Assembly (NCBI GenBank): GCA_963831235.1 | Contig: CAWHPS010000001.1 | Location: 1-8,871, forward strand | Length of the DNA: 8,871 bases | Reading direction: 5' to 3' | From: CAWHPS01 sp963831235 | Lineage (GTDB): Bacteria; Fibrobacterota; OXYB2-FULL-49-7; JAEUSG01 | Shown here: piece after piece, positions 1 through 7,044 of the stretch | How the letters are laid out: each line of letters begins with the position of its first letter | Numbering within the stretch: position 1 is the stretch's first letter | Translations under genes and position numbers: made by a program | The notes under the pieces: generated by a model | Seen by the model: the letters and a program-made list of their open reading frames with translations, nothing else | The model's database searches: none | Told to the model about the DNA's origin: nothing

Positions 1-2288
1 GGCACCGCTTTTGATTTCATTAAAAAAGCCTGTAAAGCCCGCACTTCGAGCATTGGCCGGAAATTAGAGAACATCTCACCGGGATGGTTGTTTAATATAT
101 TTGGAATTTCCTGCTGAGAAAGCTCTCTTTTAAATAGAAGATTTATGGGGAAAAGAACACCTATCTGGTTAAGAAAATGGGATGCAGGGATGGAAAATAT
201 TTTATCCAGATTATCTTTTCGGACAAGCAAAGGCTGTTTCGAACATACGAAGGCTACATCACCGGTGGTCATTTCATACATCTCGATATAGGGAAATACA
301 GAATAAAGTGTGCGCAGCACATCGAAAAAGAGTTTATCATCCATCCAGTACCTGTGCATGAATTGGAGATAGACTCCGCCTGGAGATAGCAACCGGGTCA
401 CTCTAACAAGATTCTCTTGTGATAAAAGCGCATCCACACCGCGGATCCAGGTATTGGTGAGTTCACTGCTTATAACATCGAAAGTGTCCTTTGAAACAGC
501 ATAGAAAAGGGATGCATCCTGTATGGTATAGGAGACCTGTTGATTGTTGATAATAGGTCCAGTTATATCGGGAAAAGCCTTAACAGAAGCATCAACAACA
601 TCCTGAATAAGTTCCACCACACGTAAATCTTTAACGCCGAAATGGTAGGCCATGGCAGATGTCATGCCGCTTCCCATTCCCACTACCAGCATATGCCGGA
701 CCGGCATGTCCACATAAATCATGGGGAGCACCGCGGATAAAGTTTGGGCCGGAACATCCCGCCCCGTTCCGGCATCCACTTTTCCATTGACAATAAGCAT
801 TCGGCTTCCATCACGGCTTCGAAATGCTGCAACATTGGCCATAGTGCCTTCTCTTATGTATAGGGAATCCATTCCGAACCAGCGGTTTTTATAAAACTGA
901 GAAAATGAATTATCATGTAAAACATCCCATGCAGCATAGGAACCCGTATGAAGAATCTTTGAATCCCATGGAGGGCGGACAAAAATGAAAACAGCCAAGG
1001 CAAGGTAAAATACTAACGCTCCTATTTTGAACCGGGACCATTTGACAAGGCGTATTGTCAAATAAACCGCAAGGAAAAGGCAAACCAAAACCAATAAGAA
1101 CAGGCTGCGGTAAGTTCCCAAGGATGGAAATAAAAGCAATCCAGTGAGAACCGCTCCTGCTGCGTTTCCCATGCCATAAAGTCCGTAAGTCCATGCAACT
1201 GAACGGAAAAGGGTTTTACCGATCCGGTTAAAGCCGGTCATCGCAGCTGGTAGAAAAGAACCAAGGGCCAAACATGGTATCATCAAAAGAATAAAAGAGA
1301 AAATCAGAATTGTCAGAAAATAAGGAACCAAAGTCGTTTGCGGCTGAAGCCATTTAACATACAAATATGGCAAAAAAGGGTATGCAATCAAAATCCAGAT
1401 AAAACCAAGCGCCAAAACCGCCGGAAGAAATGCAATCCAGGATTGAACGTTTTTTCCCTGCTTTCGGTAAAGGGCGCTTCCAATACCGGTAAGTAAAAGA
1501 AACATGAAAAGGACCCCTGAAAAGCAGAGCGTCGAACTGCCGCATGTGAGGAACATTAGACGAATGGAAATAACCTCAAGCGCCATTGAAGAAAAGGAGA
1601 ATAGTAAAAGCACTGCAACCATTTCGGGTTTGCGAAGCGGAAAAAGTTTTATAGCTGCCCCGTCAGAGGATTTTAATTGCGATGGTGTTTCGTTTCCAGC
1701 TTTTTGGCGTGAGAGTGATGAAAGCTTGATTGAAACAGCAAATAGAAAAACCCCCATAAATGTTGATATGGCAATAGTGATATATATCCCCATGTATGGT
1801 ATACAAAATACGCCACAAAACAAGGCCCCTATACAAGCGCCCAAAAGATTCCAGAGGTATATAAATCCGGATGGATTAGTAATCTGTTTACAATAAAGAA
1901 TAGCGGCCCTTATAAAAAGGGGAAACGAAATCCCTAAAAAGAAAGCCGGAATAAAAAAGAGGAAACCAATTGATAGGGAAATCACCACTGGAGATGCATT
2001 CCGTAACAGCACGACCATGTTTTGTAATAAAGGAAGACTGGTTATGCAAAAAACCGCGACCAACCCTTCCAGAATTCCATACACAAGAAGCGGACGATCC
2101 GTTTTATGGAAATAGCCGTAGCTTCCGACAATGGCACCCAATGAGTTGCCAAGAAGAAAGAAACCGGTAATGAGGACTGAGGAAAGAAGCGACGAGCCTA
2201 TGGTTTGGGATATCAGCCGGAACCATAAAGTTTCATAGCATAGAGCTGTGCATCCTGAAGTGAAAGCTAAAAAGCCTAGGAATGGCAT
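1..2288 (-). CDS. Fused MFS-type membrane / spermidine synthase-like protein (C-terminus cut by window edge)
   Basis: I translated the whole minus-strand frame by hand. It is open for 762 codons and leaves the window without a stop. Residues 1 to about 440 are a chain of hydrophobic segments that starts with SGCTALCYETLWFRL, matching the usual opening of fused MFS/spermidine synthase proteins. A Rossmann-like soluble domain follows: VNGKVDAGTGRD near 500-511, the nucleotide-binding loop GMGSGM at 537-542, an acidic residue at E559, an IQDAS motif near 590 and DVISSELTNTW at 604-614. Classical spermidine synthases carry a catalytic Asp in this last motif. Here it reads SSE, close to the SEPSNPW form I recall for the fused family, so true polyamine synthesis is doubtful. 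ATG 2288 directly follows an in-frame TAA, and GGTGG lies 5 bases upstream, so the start is secure. Substrate and transport role are unknown. It is on the same strand as the IS transposase but separated from it by noncoding DNA. Confidence 0.88.
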   Translation of the reverse strand, partial: MPFLGFLAFTSGCTALCYETLWFRLISQTIGSSLLSSVLITGFFLLGNSLGAIVGSYGYFHKTDRPLLVYGILEGLVAVFCITSLPLLQNMVVLLRNASPVVISLSIGFLFFIPAFFLGISFPLFIRAAILYCKQITNPSGFIYLWNLLGACIGALFCGVFCIPYMGIYITIAISTFMGVFLFAVSIKLSSLSRQKAGNETPSQLKSSDGAAIKLFPLRKPEMVAVLLLFSFSSMALEVISIRLMFLTCGSSTLCFSGVLFMFLLLTGIGSALYRKQGKNVQSWIAFLPAVLALGFIWILIAYPFLPYLYVKWLQPQTTLVPYFLTILIFSFILLMIPCLALGSFLPAAMTGFNRIGKTLFRSVAWTYGLYGMGNAAGAVLTGLLLFPSLGTYRSLFLLVLVCLFLAVYLTIRLVKWSRFKIGALVFYLALAVFIFVRPPWDSKILHTGSYAAWDVLHDNSFSQFYKNRWFGMDSLYIREGTMANVAAFRSRDGSRMLIVNGKVDAGTGRDVPAQTLSAVLPMIYVDMPVRHMLVVGMGSGMTSAMAYHFGVKDLRVVELIQDVVDASVKAFPDITGPIINNQQVSYTIQDASLFYAVSKDTFDVISSELTNTWIRGVDALLSQENLVRVTRLLSPGGVYLQFMHRYWMDDKLFFDVLRTLYSVFPYIEMYEMTTGDVAFVCSKQPLLVRKDNLDKIFSIPASHFLNQIGVLFPINLLFKRELSQQEIPNILNNHPGEMFSNFRPMLEVRALQAFLMKSKAV

Positions 2289-2515
2289 TTAAACCACCGG
2301 TTTCTTTGAAGCAGTTTTTTTGAATCAAATCAAGTATGTTTGCAATCAAAATTCGCAGTTATTTCAATAATATCAATAATACTTTTACCCTTTAAATTAA
2401 ATATCTTCTAACAGCTCATTGCAAGCTTCCAATCTGTTATAAATCTAACCAGTTTAATATTGAAAGGGTTTTTTGATTTACAGCAACAAGAGGGCCAACG
2501 GTTTTCATGATTATA
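2289..2515. other. AT-rich noncoding gap between the MFS fusion gene and the IS
   Basis: This stretch should contain the promoter of the minus-strand fusion gene, but I found no convincing -35/-10 pair. TCAATAAT occurs twice in a row around 2365-2380. A 23-codon minus-strand ORF starting with the ATG at 2509 is too short to accept. No RNA gene or strong terminator was seen. Confidence 0.5.
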
Positions 2516-2520
2516 ATAAT
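2516..2520. repeat. Target site duplication, left copy (ATAAT)
   Basis: ATAAT lies immediately outside the left terminal repeat and matches 4240-4244 outside the right end. The duplication cannot be extended to 6 bases. Confidence 0.85.
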
Positions 2521-2550
2521 CCTGCCTTTCGAGGCTCTTAGTCACTATGT
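2521..2550. repeat. IS left terminal inverted repeat
   Basis: It begins CCTGCCTTTCGAGGCTCTTA and matches the reverse complement of 4210-4239 at 28 of 30 positions; the first 21 are identical. The transposase stop codon (2538-2540) lies inside this repeat. Confidence 0.93.
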
Positions 2551-4124
2551 AGAAACCGCATTCCTCCGAGGAGCTTGAGGATTTTTTCTTGCTCCTTGGA
2601 GCATCGAGTTGTCCATTCTGAAATCTGTTTTCCCGCTTCAAACCGTACCAAGTGAATATCTTCGAGGAGAGACACGGCCTTATTGACCGTCATGGATGGG
2701 TATTTTTCTGTCAATCGTTTTTGAGTATGACTCCAAAGCAGATACGCCAGGTAGACGACCGTCGTATAGGCATCTATCCGATCACGGTGCCGGTAGCGGA
2801 TAGGGCCCAGAGAAAGTTCCCCCTTGATCGTTCTGAAGGCTTTTTCGATCTCATCCCTCTGGAAGTAAGTGCGGAACAGTTCCTCGGCACCGTACTCCGG
2901 ATTCGTCGAGAACATCAGAAATCTGCCGTCGCCCAACCGATCCTGTGCTGCTCCTTTTTTGTCCATCACAAAGCCTCTGCGCCCCGGTGCAGGAATAGCA
3001 AGAGCTCCAAGATCATCACGGAGATCGCGGAGTCTTCCGGGGTTAGTGGCAATATCTGCGGCGTGGATAAGGCCGTCTCTCTCCACACTTTCTCTTGCCG
3101 CACGTAGCGGATCCAAAACCAGGGCAACACGCATTGTCTTGCGCCCCATCAACGATGCGCGCCATGCCCGAACATAAACCTTAGCACCTGAAGATCTCTC
3201 CACCACATACTGGGGTTTTTCCAGTTCCTGGTTCGGCCAATGTGTAATATAGGACCAAGCTTCCTTGTGCGTCTCGGGGACAAGACCGACGAGATCAAAA
3301 CCGGATTTCACCACGCCCTCAACATTCTCGCGAGAAATCATTCCGCGATCCAGTATCAGGGTGAGATGACGAAATCCCCTAGCTTTCAGATGATTAGTGA
3401 TGTCCTGCACAGTGAGTGTATCGCTACGGGAGCCTCGGATAGCACGGCAGAGGACGGGATATTGACTATGGCGTGATGTTACCATCCCGAATCCCAGCAC
3501 ATTTTTGGATGTTCCACCCGGGAAATATCCAGGCTCGGCATAGCAACAGGTATTGCCGTAATACAGTTGGCGTGTGACATCGTAGTAGAATTGCGCGGGT
3601 TCTCGACTACCCCCACGCCAGACACGGGTCATCTCGTGCTGAAGTGCCAAGCCCAAGTCTTCCAAGCCTCCATCGGGTGTTGAGTGGCAGAGACGGTGCA
3701 AGGCGCAATCAAAAGAATCCCGGTTCAGTCGTGCCATGTCGAGTTTTTCCCAGCGAGGTATCGGACTGCGAGCCACCCAGGCGGGGAGATCGGTCAGGGC
3801 GCGTCGGGGACCGATCTGGTTAAGCGCAAGACAGAGGACATGAACGGCGGCATCATGATCAACGCCGAGAACCTCCTGAACATGGGACACAACGTTCAGT
3901 TCACGTGCGGCCGCATAAAAGATGGCCAGAGGGCCAACAGGCAATGACCCTGAGACGGAACCCACGCGTGTAGCAGGAGCGACAATGACACGCCCTTTCT
4001 TGTCTACTCGCCCCAGGAATTTCAGTACCCGTTGGCGAGGTTGTTTTAGCGTAGTGTCCCAATAAGACTCCACCTCGTAGCGGTAGAGGTATTTGCCAAC
4101 GCGACGTGTGACTTTGTATGCCAT
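2538..4124 (-). CDS. IS1634-type DDE transposase, 528 aa, intact
   Basis: The enzyme cuts and joins the ends of the surrounding IS. The N-terminus (residues 10-45, with QRVLKFLGRVD) is the short beta-rich opening typical of this family. The catalytic acids can be placed: D182 in YYDVT, D259 in LILDRGM, and E427 in the signature Y420-2-R423-3-E427-6-K434, which is exactly the IS4-superfamily Y-R-E-K spacing. Full length and the absence of frameshifts suggest an active protein. ATG 4124 was chosen because the family's conserved N-terminus begins there; no Shine-Dalgarno sequence precedes it. The stop codon sits inside the left terminal repeat, so the gene nearly fills the element. Assignment to IS1634 rather than a neighbouring IS4-like family rests on motif and size. 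Confidence 0.93.
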   Translation of the reverse strand: MAYKVTRRVGKYLYRYEVESYWDTTLKQPRQRVLKFLGRVDKKGRVIVAPATRVGSVSGSLPVGPLAIFYAAARELNVVSHVQEVLGVDHDAAVHVLCLALNQIGPRRALTDLPAWVARSPIPRWEKLDMARLNRDSFDCALHRLCHSTPDGGLEDLGLALQHEMTRVWRGGSREPAQFYYDVTRQLYYGNTCCYAEPGYFPGGTSKNVLGFGMVTSRHSQYPVLCRAIRGSRSDTLTVQDITNHLKARGFRHLTLILDRGMISRENVEGVVKSGFDLVGLVPETHKEAWSYITHWPNQELEKPQYVVERSSGAKVYVRAWRASLMGRKTMRVALVLDPLRAARESVERDGLIHAADIATNPGRLRDLRDDLGALAIPAPGRRGFVMDKKGAAQDRLGDGRFLMFSTNPEYGAEELFRTYFQRDEIEKAFRTIKGELSLGPIRYRHRDRIDAYTTVVYLAYLLWSHTQKRLTEKYPSMTVNKAVSLLEDIHLVRFEAGKQISEWTTRCSKEQEKILKLLGGMRFLHSD

Positions 4125-4131
4125 ACATTGT

Positions 4132-4161
4132 AATATATATCACTATGTTTGTAAAAGTCAA
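4132..4161 (-). promoter_or_regulatory. Predicted transposase promoter
   Basis: On the minus strand, TTGACT (4156-4161) is followed after 18 bp by TATATT (4132-4137). Transcription would begin about 7 bases later, essentially at the ATG (4124), so the message would be leaderless or nearly so. This fits the missing ribosome binding site. Prediction from sequence only. Confidence 0.5.
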
Positions 4162-4209
4162 TACTTTTTTTATCTACGTTTTCATAGGGGAAATGTGTCT
4201 AAGAAGCCG

Positions 4210-4239
4210 ACCTAGTGGCTAAGAGCCTCGAAAGGCAGG
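4210..4239. repeat. IS right terminal inverted repeat
   Basis: It ends GAGCCTCGAAAGGCAGG and is the partner of 2521-2550, with 28 of 30 positions matching. About 85 bp separate it from the transposase start, and that stretch holds the likely promoter. Confidence 0.93.
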
Positions 4240-4244
4240 ATAAT
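4240..4244. repeat. Target site duplication, right copy (ATAAT)
   Basis: Direct repeat of 2516-2520, immediately outside the right terminal repeat. Removing the IS and one copy gives a continuous AT-rich sequence. Confidence 0.85.
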
Positions 4245-4257
4245 ATCAATGCAATTG

Positions 4258-4316
4258 TTTTTTGCCCGTAAGCAAATATTCATTAAGTTTTTTTTGCTTA
4301 TAGGCAAATATTCACT
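4258..4316. repeat. Two-copy direct repeat, 32-bp period, each with a small hairpin
   Basis: Positions 4258-4284 and 4290-4316 match at 22 of 27 bases and share GCAAATATTCA. Each unit contains TTTGC, six variable bases, then GCAAA, so each can form a 5-bp stem. They lie 143-200 bp upstream of the flavin reductase start. A role in regulating that gene is possible but unproven; I saw no convincing promoter in 4320-4447. Confidence 0.6.
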
Positions 4317-4447
4317 GCCCACTACCACCACCCCTAAAACTGTTTTATTGGCTATTGGCAATTGTTTATTTTTTCACGGTTTGATTGATACCAAAGCAGT
4401 TTTCCAAGGAACGGATTAAAGCCTTTTCCGGAATCAATTAGGACAAT

Positions 4448-4454
4448 AAGGAGG
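4448..4454 (+). promoter_or_regulatory. Strong ribosome binding site that fixes a TTG start
   Basis: AAGGAGG lies 4 bases before TTG 4459. No ATG is available nearby, and the protein family's N-terminus begins at this point, so the site supports the unusual TTG start. Confidence 0.75.
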
Positions 4455-4458
4455 ACAA

Positions 4459-4986
4459 TTGAAACGCACACAGATTATAGTTAATGATTTTGTAACACAC
4501 CCCATTTCCTTGTGGATAAAACAGGGGATGTTACTTACCGCAGGTGATTTTGTGTCAGGTAAATTTAATACCATGACCGTGGGTTGGGGCGGTGTTGGTG
4601 TGATGTGGAGTAAGCCATTTATCCATGTGGTAGTACGTCCTGTACGGCATACTTTTAAGTTTATAGAAAAGCATGAAACATTCACGGTTTGCGCTTTTCC
4701 AAAAGAATACAAGAAGGCATTGGCCCTTCTTGGTTCAAAATCCGGTCGTGATGGCGATAAGATTGCTGAATCAGGGTTAACACCAATTGCATCAAATGTG
4801 ATTGCTGCACCCGGCTTTGAGGAAGCGGAATTAATTATTGAGTGCCGAAAGATATATTCAGATGATGTGCGACCGGAGAGGTTTATTGACCCAGCCATTG
4901 ATAAGAACTATCCTAACAAGGATTACCACAGGTTCTATTACGGAGAAATAGTCAGGATAGAGGGTGCGTCTTGTTTTGGCATATAA
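4459..4986 (+). CDS. Flavin reductase-like, FMN-binding split-barrel protein (flavoredoxin type)
   Basis: This 175-residue protein matches the flavoredoxin/flavin-reductase-like family, which binds FMN in a split beta-barrel and moves electrons between a reduced nucleotide or protein donor and a flavin or partner protein. The supporting motifs are FNTMTVGW at 36-43, the following KPFIHVVVRPVRHT strand-turn, SKSGRD at 93-98 and a C-terminal YHRFYYGEIVRI strand. Length is normal for the family and no part is missing. The start is TTG, supported by AAGGAGG four bases upstream. It stands alone and converges with the abiE operon, so it is probably transcribed by itself. No partner gene nearby identifies its redox role. 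Family assignment is firm; substrate is not. Confidence 0.9.
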   Translation: MKRTQIIVNDFVTHPISLWIKQGMLLTAGDFVSGKFNTMTVGWGGVGVMWSKPFIHVVVRPVRHTFKFIEKHETFTVCAFPKEYKKALALLGSKSGRDGDKIAESGLTPIASNVIAAPGFEEAELIIECRKIYSDDVRPERFIDPAIDKNYPNKDYHRFYYGEIVRIEGASCFGI

Positions 4987-5014
4987 CATCACATTGCATT
5001 GAATATGATGTTAT
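4983..5014. terminator. Weak stem-loop at the convergent gene ends
   Basis: ATAACATCA (4983-4991) pairs perfectly with TGATGTTAT (5006-5014) around a 14-base loop and overlaps the flavin reductase stop codon. It is AT-rich and lacks a following T-run, so it is a poor intrinsic terminator. It is recorded because it is the only hairpin I found between the two convergent genes. Confidence 0.3.
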
Positions 5015-5101
5015 CGGATATGTCAAGCTGTCGATACTCGTGAATCACAGTGAATAACTCAACCTAATATCTTGAACATAACCAATCAACCAATTATGCT
5101 A

Positions 5102-6160
5102 TCATTTTATCAATAAAGCAATTTGATACCAATAAAAGAACGCTTCGGGATTAGTCTTTTTAAGTTTGTTTAACTTATTATATGTAGGATGGTGGATTAA
5201 TAAATCAGTCACTTGCAATGGAGATTCAAATCTAAAGAACGATGTTTTATTCAATTCGATCAGTTTTGCAACATAAGCCGCACGGGAGGCGTGAATTATT
5301 GCTTTCTCGATCTGGTAGGACTCTGAAAAAATAAAGGACTTGATTCTTTTAACTCCATCCTGCAAATCTTGAAAGTTTCCTTTTCCTTCTTTCCCTCTTG
5401 TAGCCAAACATAAGGCGGTTAAGACAATATCCTCTATAACCAGATCAGCATCTCCTTGCATATCACGATAAGCTATTTGTTTCTTTGCAATTTCTCTAAA
5501 TGTCTTCCCAATAACTGGCAAATTCTCTGCTTTTTCAAAAAGATTCCCAATATCATACAATTGCTTGATAATTTCCATAGACCGGCTCTCCCCACCTTTT
5601 ATGTAAGGTATTCCGGTGGTGTTGGGAGCAAAAGCTGTTAATTTATCTGCAAGAATATCTTCGATACTTGGAATGTTGACTTTAGCTGGAGAACCTGTAT
5701 GTTTGATGAATGGAGAATTAATTTCAACTGGAACAACTGTTTGATAGGATGAAGGTTCAACGACAATATCAAGCAAGATATAATCTTCGGGTATTTTTGT
5801 CTGGAATACAGGGTGATAATAAAATCTATAATGCATCTTTTCAATTGATGAAGTTCCAACACGATTCTGCCGGACATGTTTTGAAAAACCTTTGGCAGCA
5901 ACAAAGTCATTAAAAATGCCCTCGAAATCGGTTTTTTCAGAAACAAGAATATCAACATCAATTGAAAATCTTTTAATCGGGTCCTGAAGCAACATCACGG
6001 CGGTTCCACCCTTAAAAACAAATGACAATCCTGATTGCGATAAACCTTCTAAAAGAAATAGCGCTCGGATTACTTTTTCAAACAGGATTTTATCAGCATT
6101 ACGATTCTTGCTGGTAATGTCCCTTATCCAATCAATGGATAGCGTGTCTTTTGAAATCAT
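5102..6160 (-). CDS. abiEii: AbiEii-type nucleotidyltransferase toxin
   Basis: This is the toxin of an AbiE-like type IV toxin-antitoxin pair, a nucleotidyltransferase-fold protein; relatives modify nucleic acid acceptors such as tRNA ends and cause growth arrest or phage abortive infection. Numbering from ATG 6160, the polymerase-beta-like motif is complete: KGGT at 50-53, then IDVD with acids D68 and D70, a third acid in LLDIVV near 131, and the AbiEii-type DKLTAF near 172-177. All expected catalytic residues seem present, so the enzyme is probably functional. The 352-residue length is somewhat longer than many family members. An in-frame TTG at 6169 is an alternative start; ATG 6160 is preferred because GGA lies just upstream. 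It is the second gene of an operon behind the antitoxin, with an inverted repeat at the junction. The exact target is unknown. Confidence 0.88.
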   Translation of the reverse strand: MISKDTLSIDWIRDITSKNRNADKILFEKVIRALFLLEGLSQSGLSFVFKGGTAVMLLQDPIKRFSIDVDILVSEKTDFEGIFNDFVAAKGFSKHVRQNRVGTSSIEKMHYRFYYHPVFQTKIPEDYILLDIVVEPSSYQTVVPVEINSPFIKHTGSPAKVNIPSIEDILADKLTAFAPNTTGIPYIKGGESRSMEIIKQLYDIGNLFEKAENLPVIGKTFREIAKKQIAYRDMQGDADLVIEDIVLTALCLATRGKEGKGNFQDLQDGVKRIKSFIFSESYQIEKAIIHASRAAYVAKLIELNKTSFFRFESPLQVTDLLIHHPTYNKLNKLKKTNPEAFFYWYQIALLIK

Positions 6161-6172
6161 GTTTTCCAATTC

Positions 6173-6211
6173 AAATTAATGGCAATAAATATTATAAATT
6201 GCCATTAATTT
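6173..6211. promoter_or_regulatory. Intergenic inverted-repeat operator or hairpin at the antitoxin/toxin junction
   Basis: Arms 6173-6186 and 6198-6211 are a perfect 14-bp inverted repeat with an 11-bp spacer. The central 23 bp (GGCAAT, spacer, ATTGCC) match the operator upstream of the operon at 19 of 23 positions with identical spacing, which favours a protein-binding site. The right arm lies in the final antitoxin codons. The spacer contains TATAAT on the minus strand (6191-6196), so an internal toxin promoter is possible, although I saw no good -35. As RNA, the repeat would form a stable hairpin 12 nt before the toxin start. Confidence 0.8.
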
Positions 6212-6923
6212 TATTTATTGAGCTTTTAATTTCTTCCTTTTTCCCTCTGCGGGCTGCATAGCGTAATAACTTGCCATAATTGATTGAATATTTTTCTATG
6301 GCATTTTTCGTTATATGGAATAATTCATTTCCCTGAATAAAAGAGAACAAATCTCTGTCCGCATACAAATCGACCAATATTTTCTCCAATGCAGGCACGG
6401 AGAAGCCATCGACTTTTTCAAGCGGTGATTCACTTTTTAACGCATTTAAAACAATCGAATCCTTAACCTCTGATATATAATCTTCAATAAGAGTCTTGGT
6501 TGGTTCTCGGAATATGTTCTTATATGATTCATGCAGAAAATGAAAGACCGGATCAACTGCTTCGGGTTCAACTTCCACAATCATACAATTAAAGTTTGCA
6601 ATATGATGATAAAATTCCTGTAAAAAAGAAGTGTGCCATACACAAAATGAAACCAGTGGAAATTTTTCTTTGATAGACTTTGCTACTGATTTCTCCCTTT
6701 TTTCAAGAACAGCTTTGAAGCCAGGCTTAAGATTAGTTGTATAAATACCACGCCCGATTCTATGAAATAAACCTTGTTTAATAAGTTCGTAGATTCTCCA
6801 GTTCACAGTGCTTTTTCTTACCGAAGGTTGCAGAGAATTATAAAAGCGGAAAACATCTTTTGTAGCAAAAGAGTTTAATTTGTTGAACCTGGTAAGAAGG
6901 TCTTCTTTAAATAGCTTTTCCAT
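6192..6923 (-). CDS. abiEi: AbiEi-like winged-helix antitoxin / transcriptional repressor
   Basis: This 243-residue protein precedes the AbiEii-type toxin and is the expected antitoxin. Residues 1-65 look like a winged helix-turn-helix: an N-terminal helix pair, a recognition segment around RKSTVNWRIYELIKQG, then the wing GLFHRIGRGIYTT, whose form is characteristic of AbiEi-type domains. The remainder is an alpha/beta domain of unrecognised detail; I tentatively relate it to the DUF6577 group. AbiEi antitoxins act in trans by repressing their own operon and limiting toxin effects, without tight complex formation in the systems studied. The large inverted repeat just upstream of the ATG, and its copy after the gene, are the likely binding sites. 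No Shine-Dalgarno sequence precedes ATG 6923. The last codons (INGNL) are written by one arm of the downstream repeat. Confidence 0.82.
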   Translation of the reverse strand: MEKLFKEDLLTRFNKLNSFATKDVFRFYNSLQPSVRKSTVNWRIYELIKQGLFHRIGRGIYTTNLKPGFKAVLEKREKSVAKSIKEKFPLVSFCVWHTSFLQEFYHHIANFNCMIVEVEPEAVDPVFHFLHESYKNIFREPTKTLIEDYISEVKDSIVLNALKSESPLEKVDGFSVPALEKILVDLYADRDLFSFIQGNELFHITKNAIEKYSINYGKLLRYAARRGKKEEIKSSINKINGNL

Positions 6924-6930
6924 GTAAGAA

Positions 6931-6960
6931 TATATAATCTAATCAACGGCAATAAATCAA
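6931..6960 (-). promoter_or_regulatory. Predicted abiE operon promoter
   Basis: On the minus strand, TTGATT (6955-6960) is followed after 18 bp by TATATA (6931-6936). The start of transcription would fall almost on the antitoxin ATG (6923), giving a nearly leaderless message and agreeing with the absent ribosome binding site. Both elements are covered by or touch the inverted repeat 6934-6984, as expected for repression. Confidence 0.5.
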
Positions 6961-6984
6961 TTAAATTGCCGTTAATTAGATTAT
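6934..6984. promoter_or_regulatory. Operator of the abiE operon: 20-bp inverted repeat
   Basis: Arms 6934-6953 and 6965-6984 pair at 19 of 20 positions around an 11-bp spacer, AAATCAATTAA. The core GGCAAT...ATTGCC recurs with the same spacing at the antitoxin/toxin junction. It starts 11 bases upstream of the antitoxin ATG and overlaps the predicted promoter, so it is the likely autorepression site. Confidence 0.85.
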
Positions 6985-7044
6985 TGGCTTAGACAGTGGA
7001 TAAGGGTAGTAGCGCACTAATCGAGTTGCCAAAAAATACCTGTT

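Larger units (their letters stand above)
2521..4239 (-). mobile_element. Complete insertion sequence, IS1634-type (IS4 superfamily), 1719 bp
   Basis: The element is bounded by 30-bp inverted repeats and flanked on both sides by the 5-bp direct repeat ATAAT, which is what a target duplication looks like. It contains one intact DDE transposase gene on the minus strand. Its base composition is clearly GC-richer than the AT-rich DNA on either side, which points to recent arrival from another genomic background. Size, single long ORF, 5-bp duplication and the transposase signature agree with the IS1634 family. Both ends and the ORF are intact, so it may still be able to move. It appears to have landed in noncoding DNA upstream of the flavin reductase gene. 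Confidence 0.92.

Noticed and set aside
1504..1896. 130-codon plus-strand ORF inside the MFS fusion gene
   Set aside because: Antisense shadow of a continuous minus-strand gene with clear membrane segments.
2408..2641. 77-codon minus-strand ORF across the left IS boundary
   Set aside because: It crosses the IS end and overlaps the real transposase in another frame; created by the junction.
3684..3947. Plus-strand ORFs inside the transposase (also 2652-3107, 2869-3177, 3240-3476)
   Set aside because: Antisense to the conserved catalytic regions of the transposase, in GC-rich DNA where long shadow ORFs are expected.
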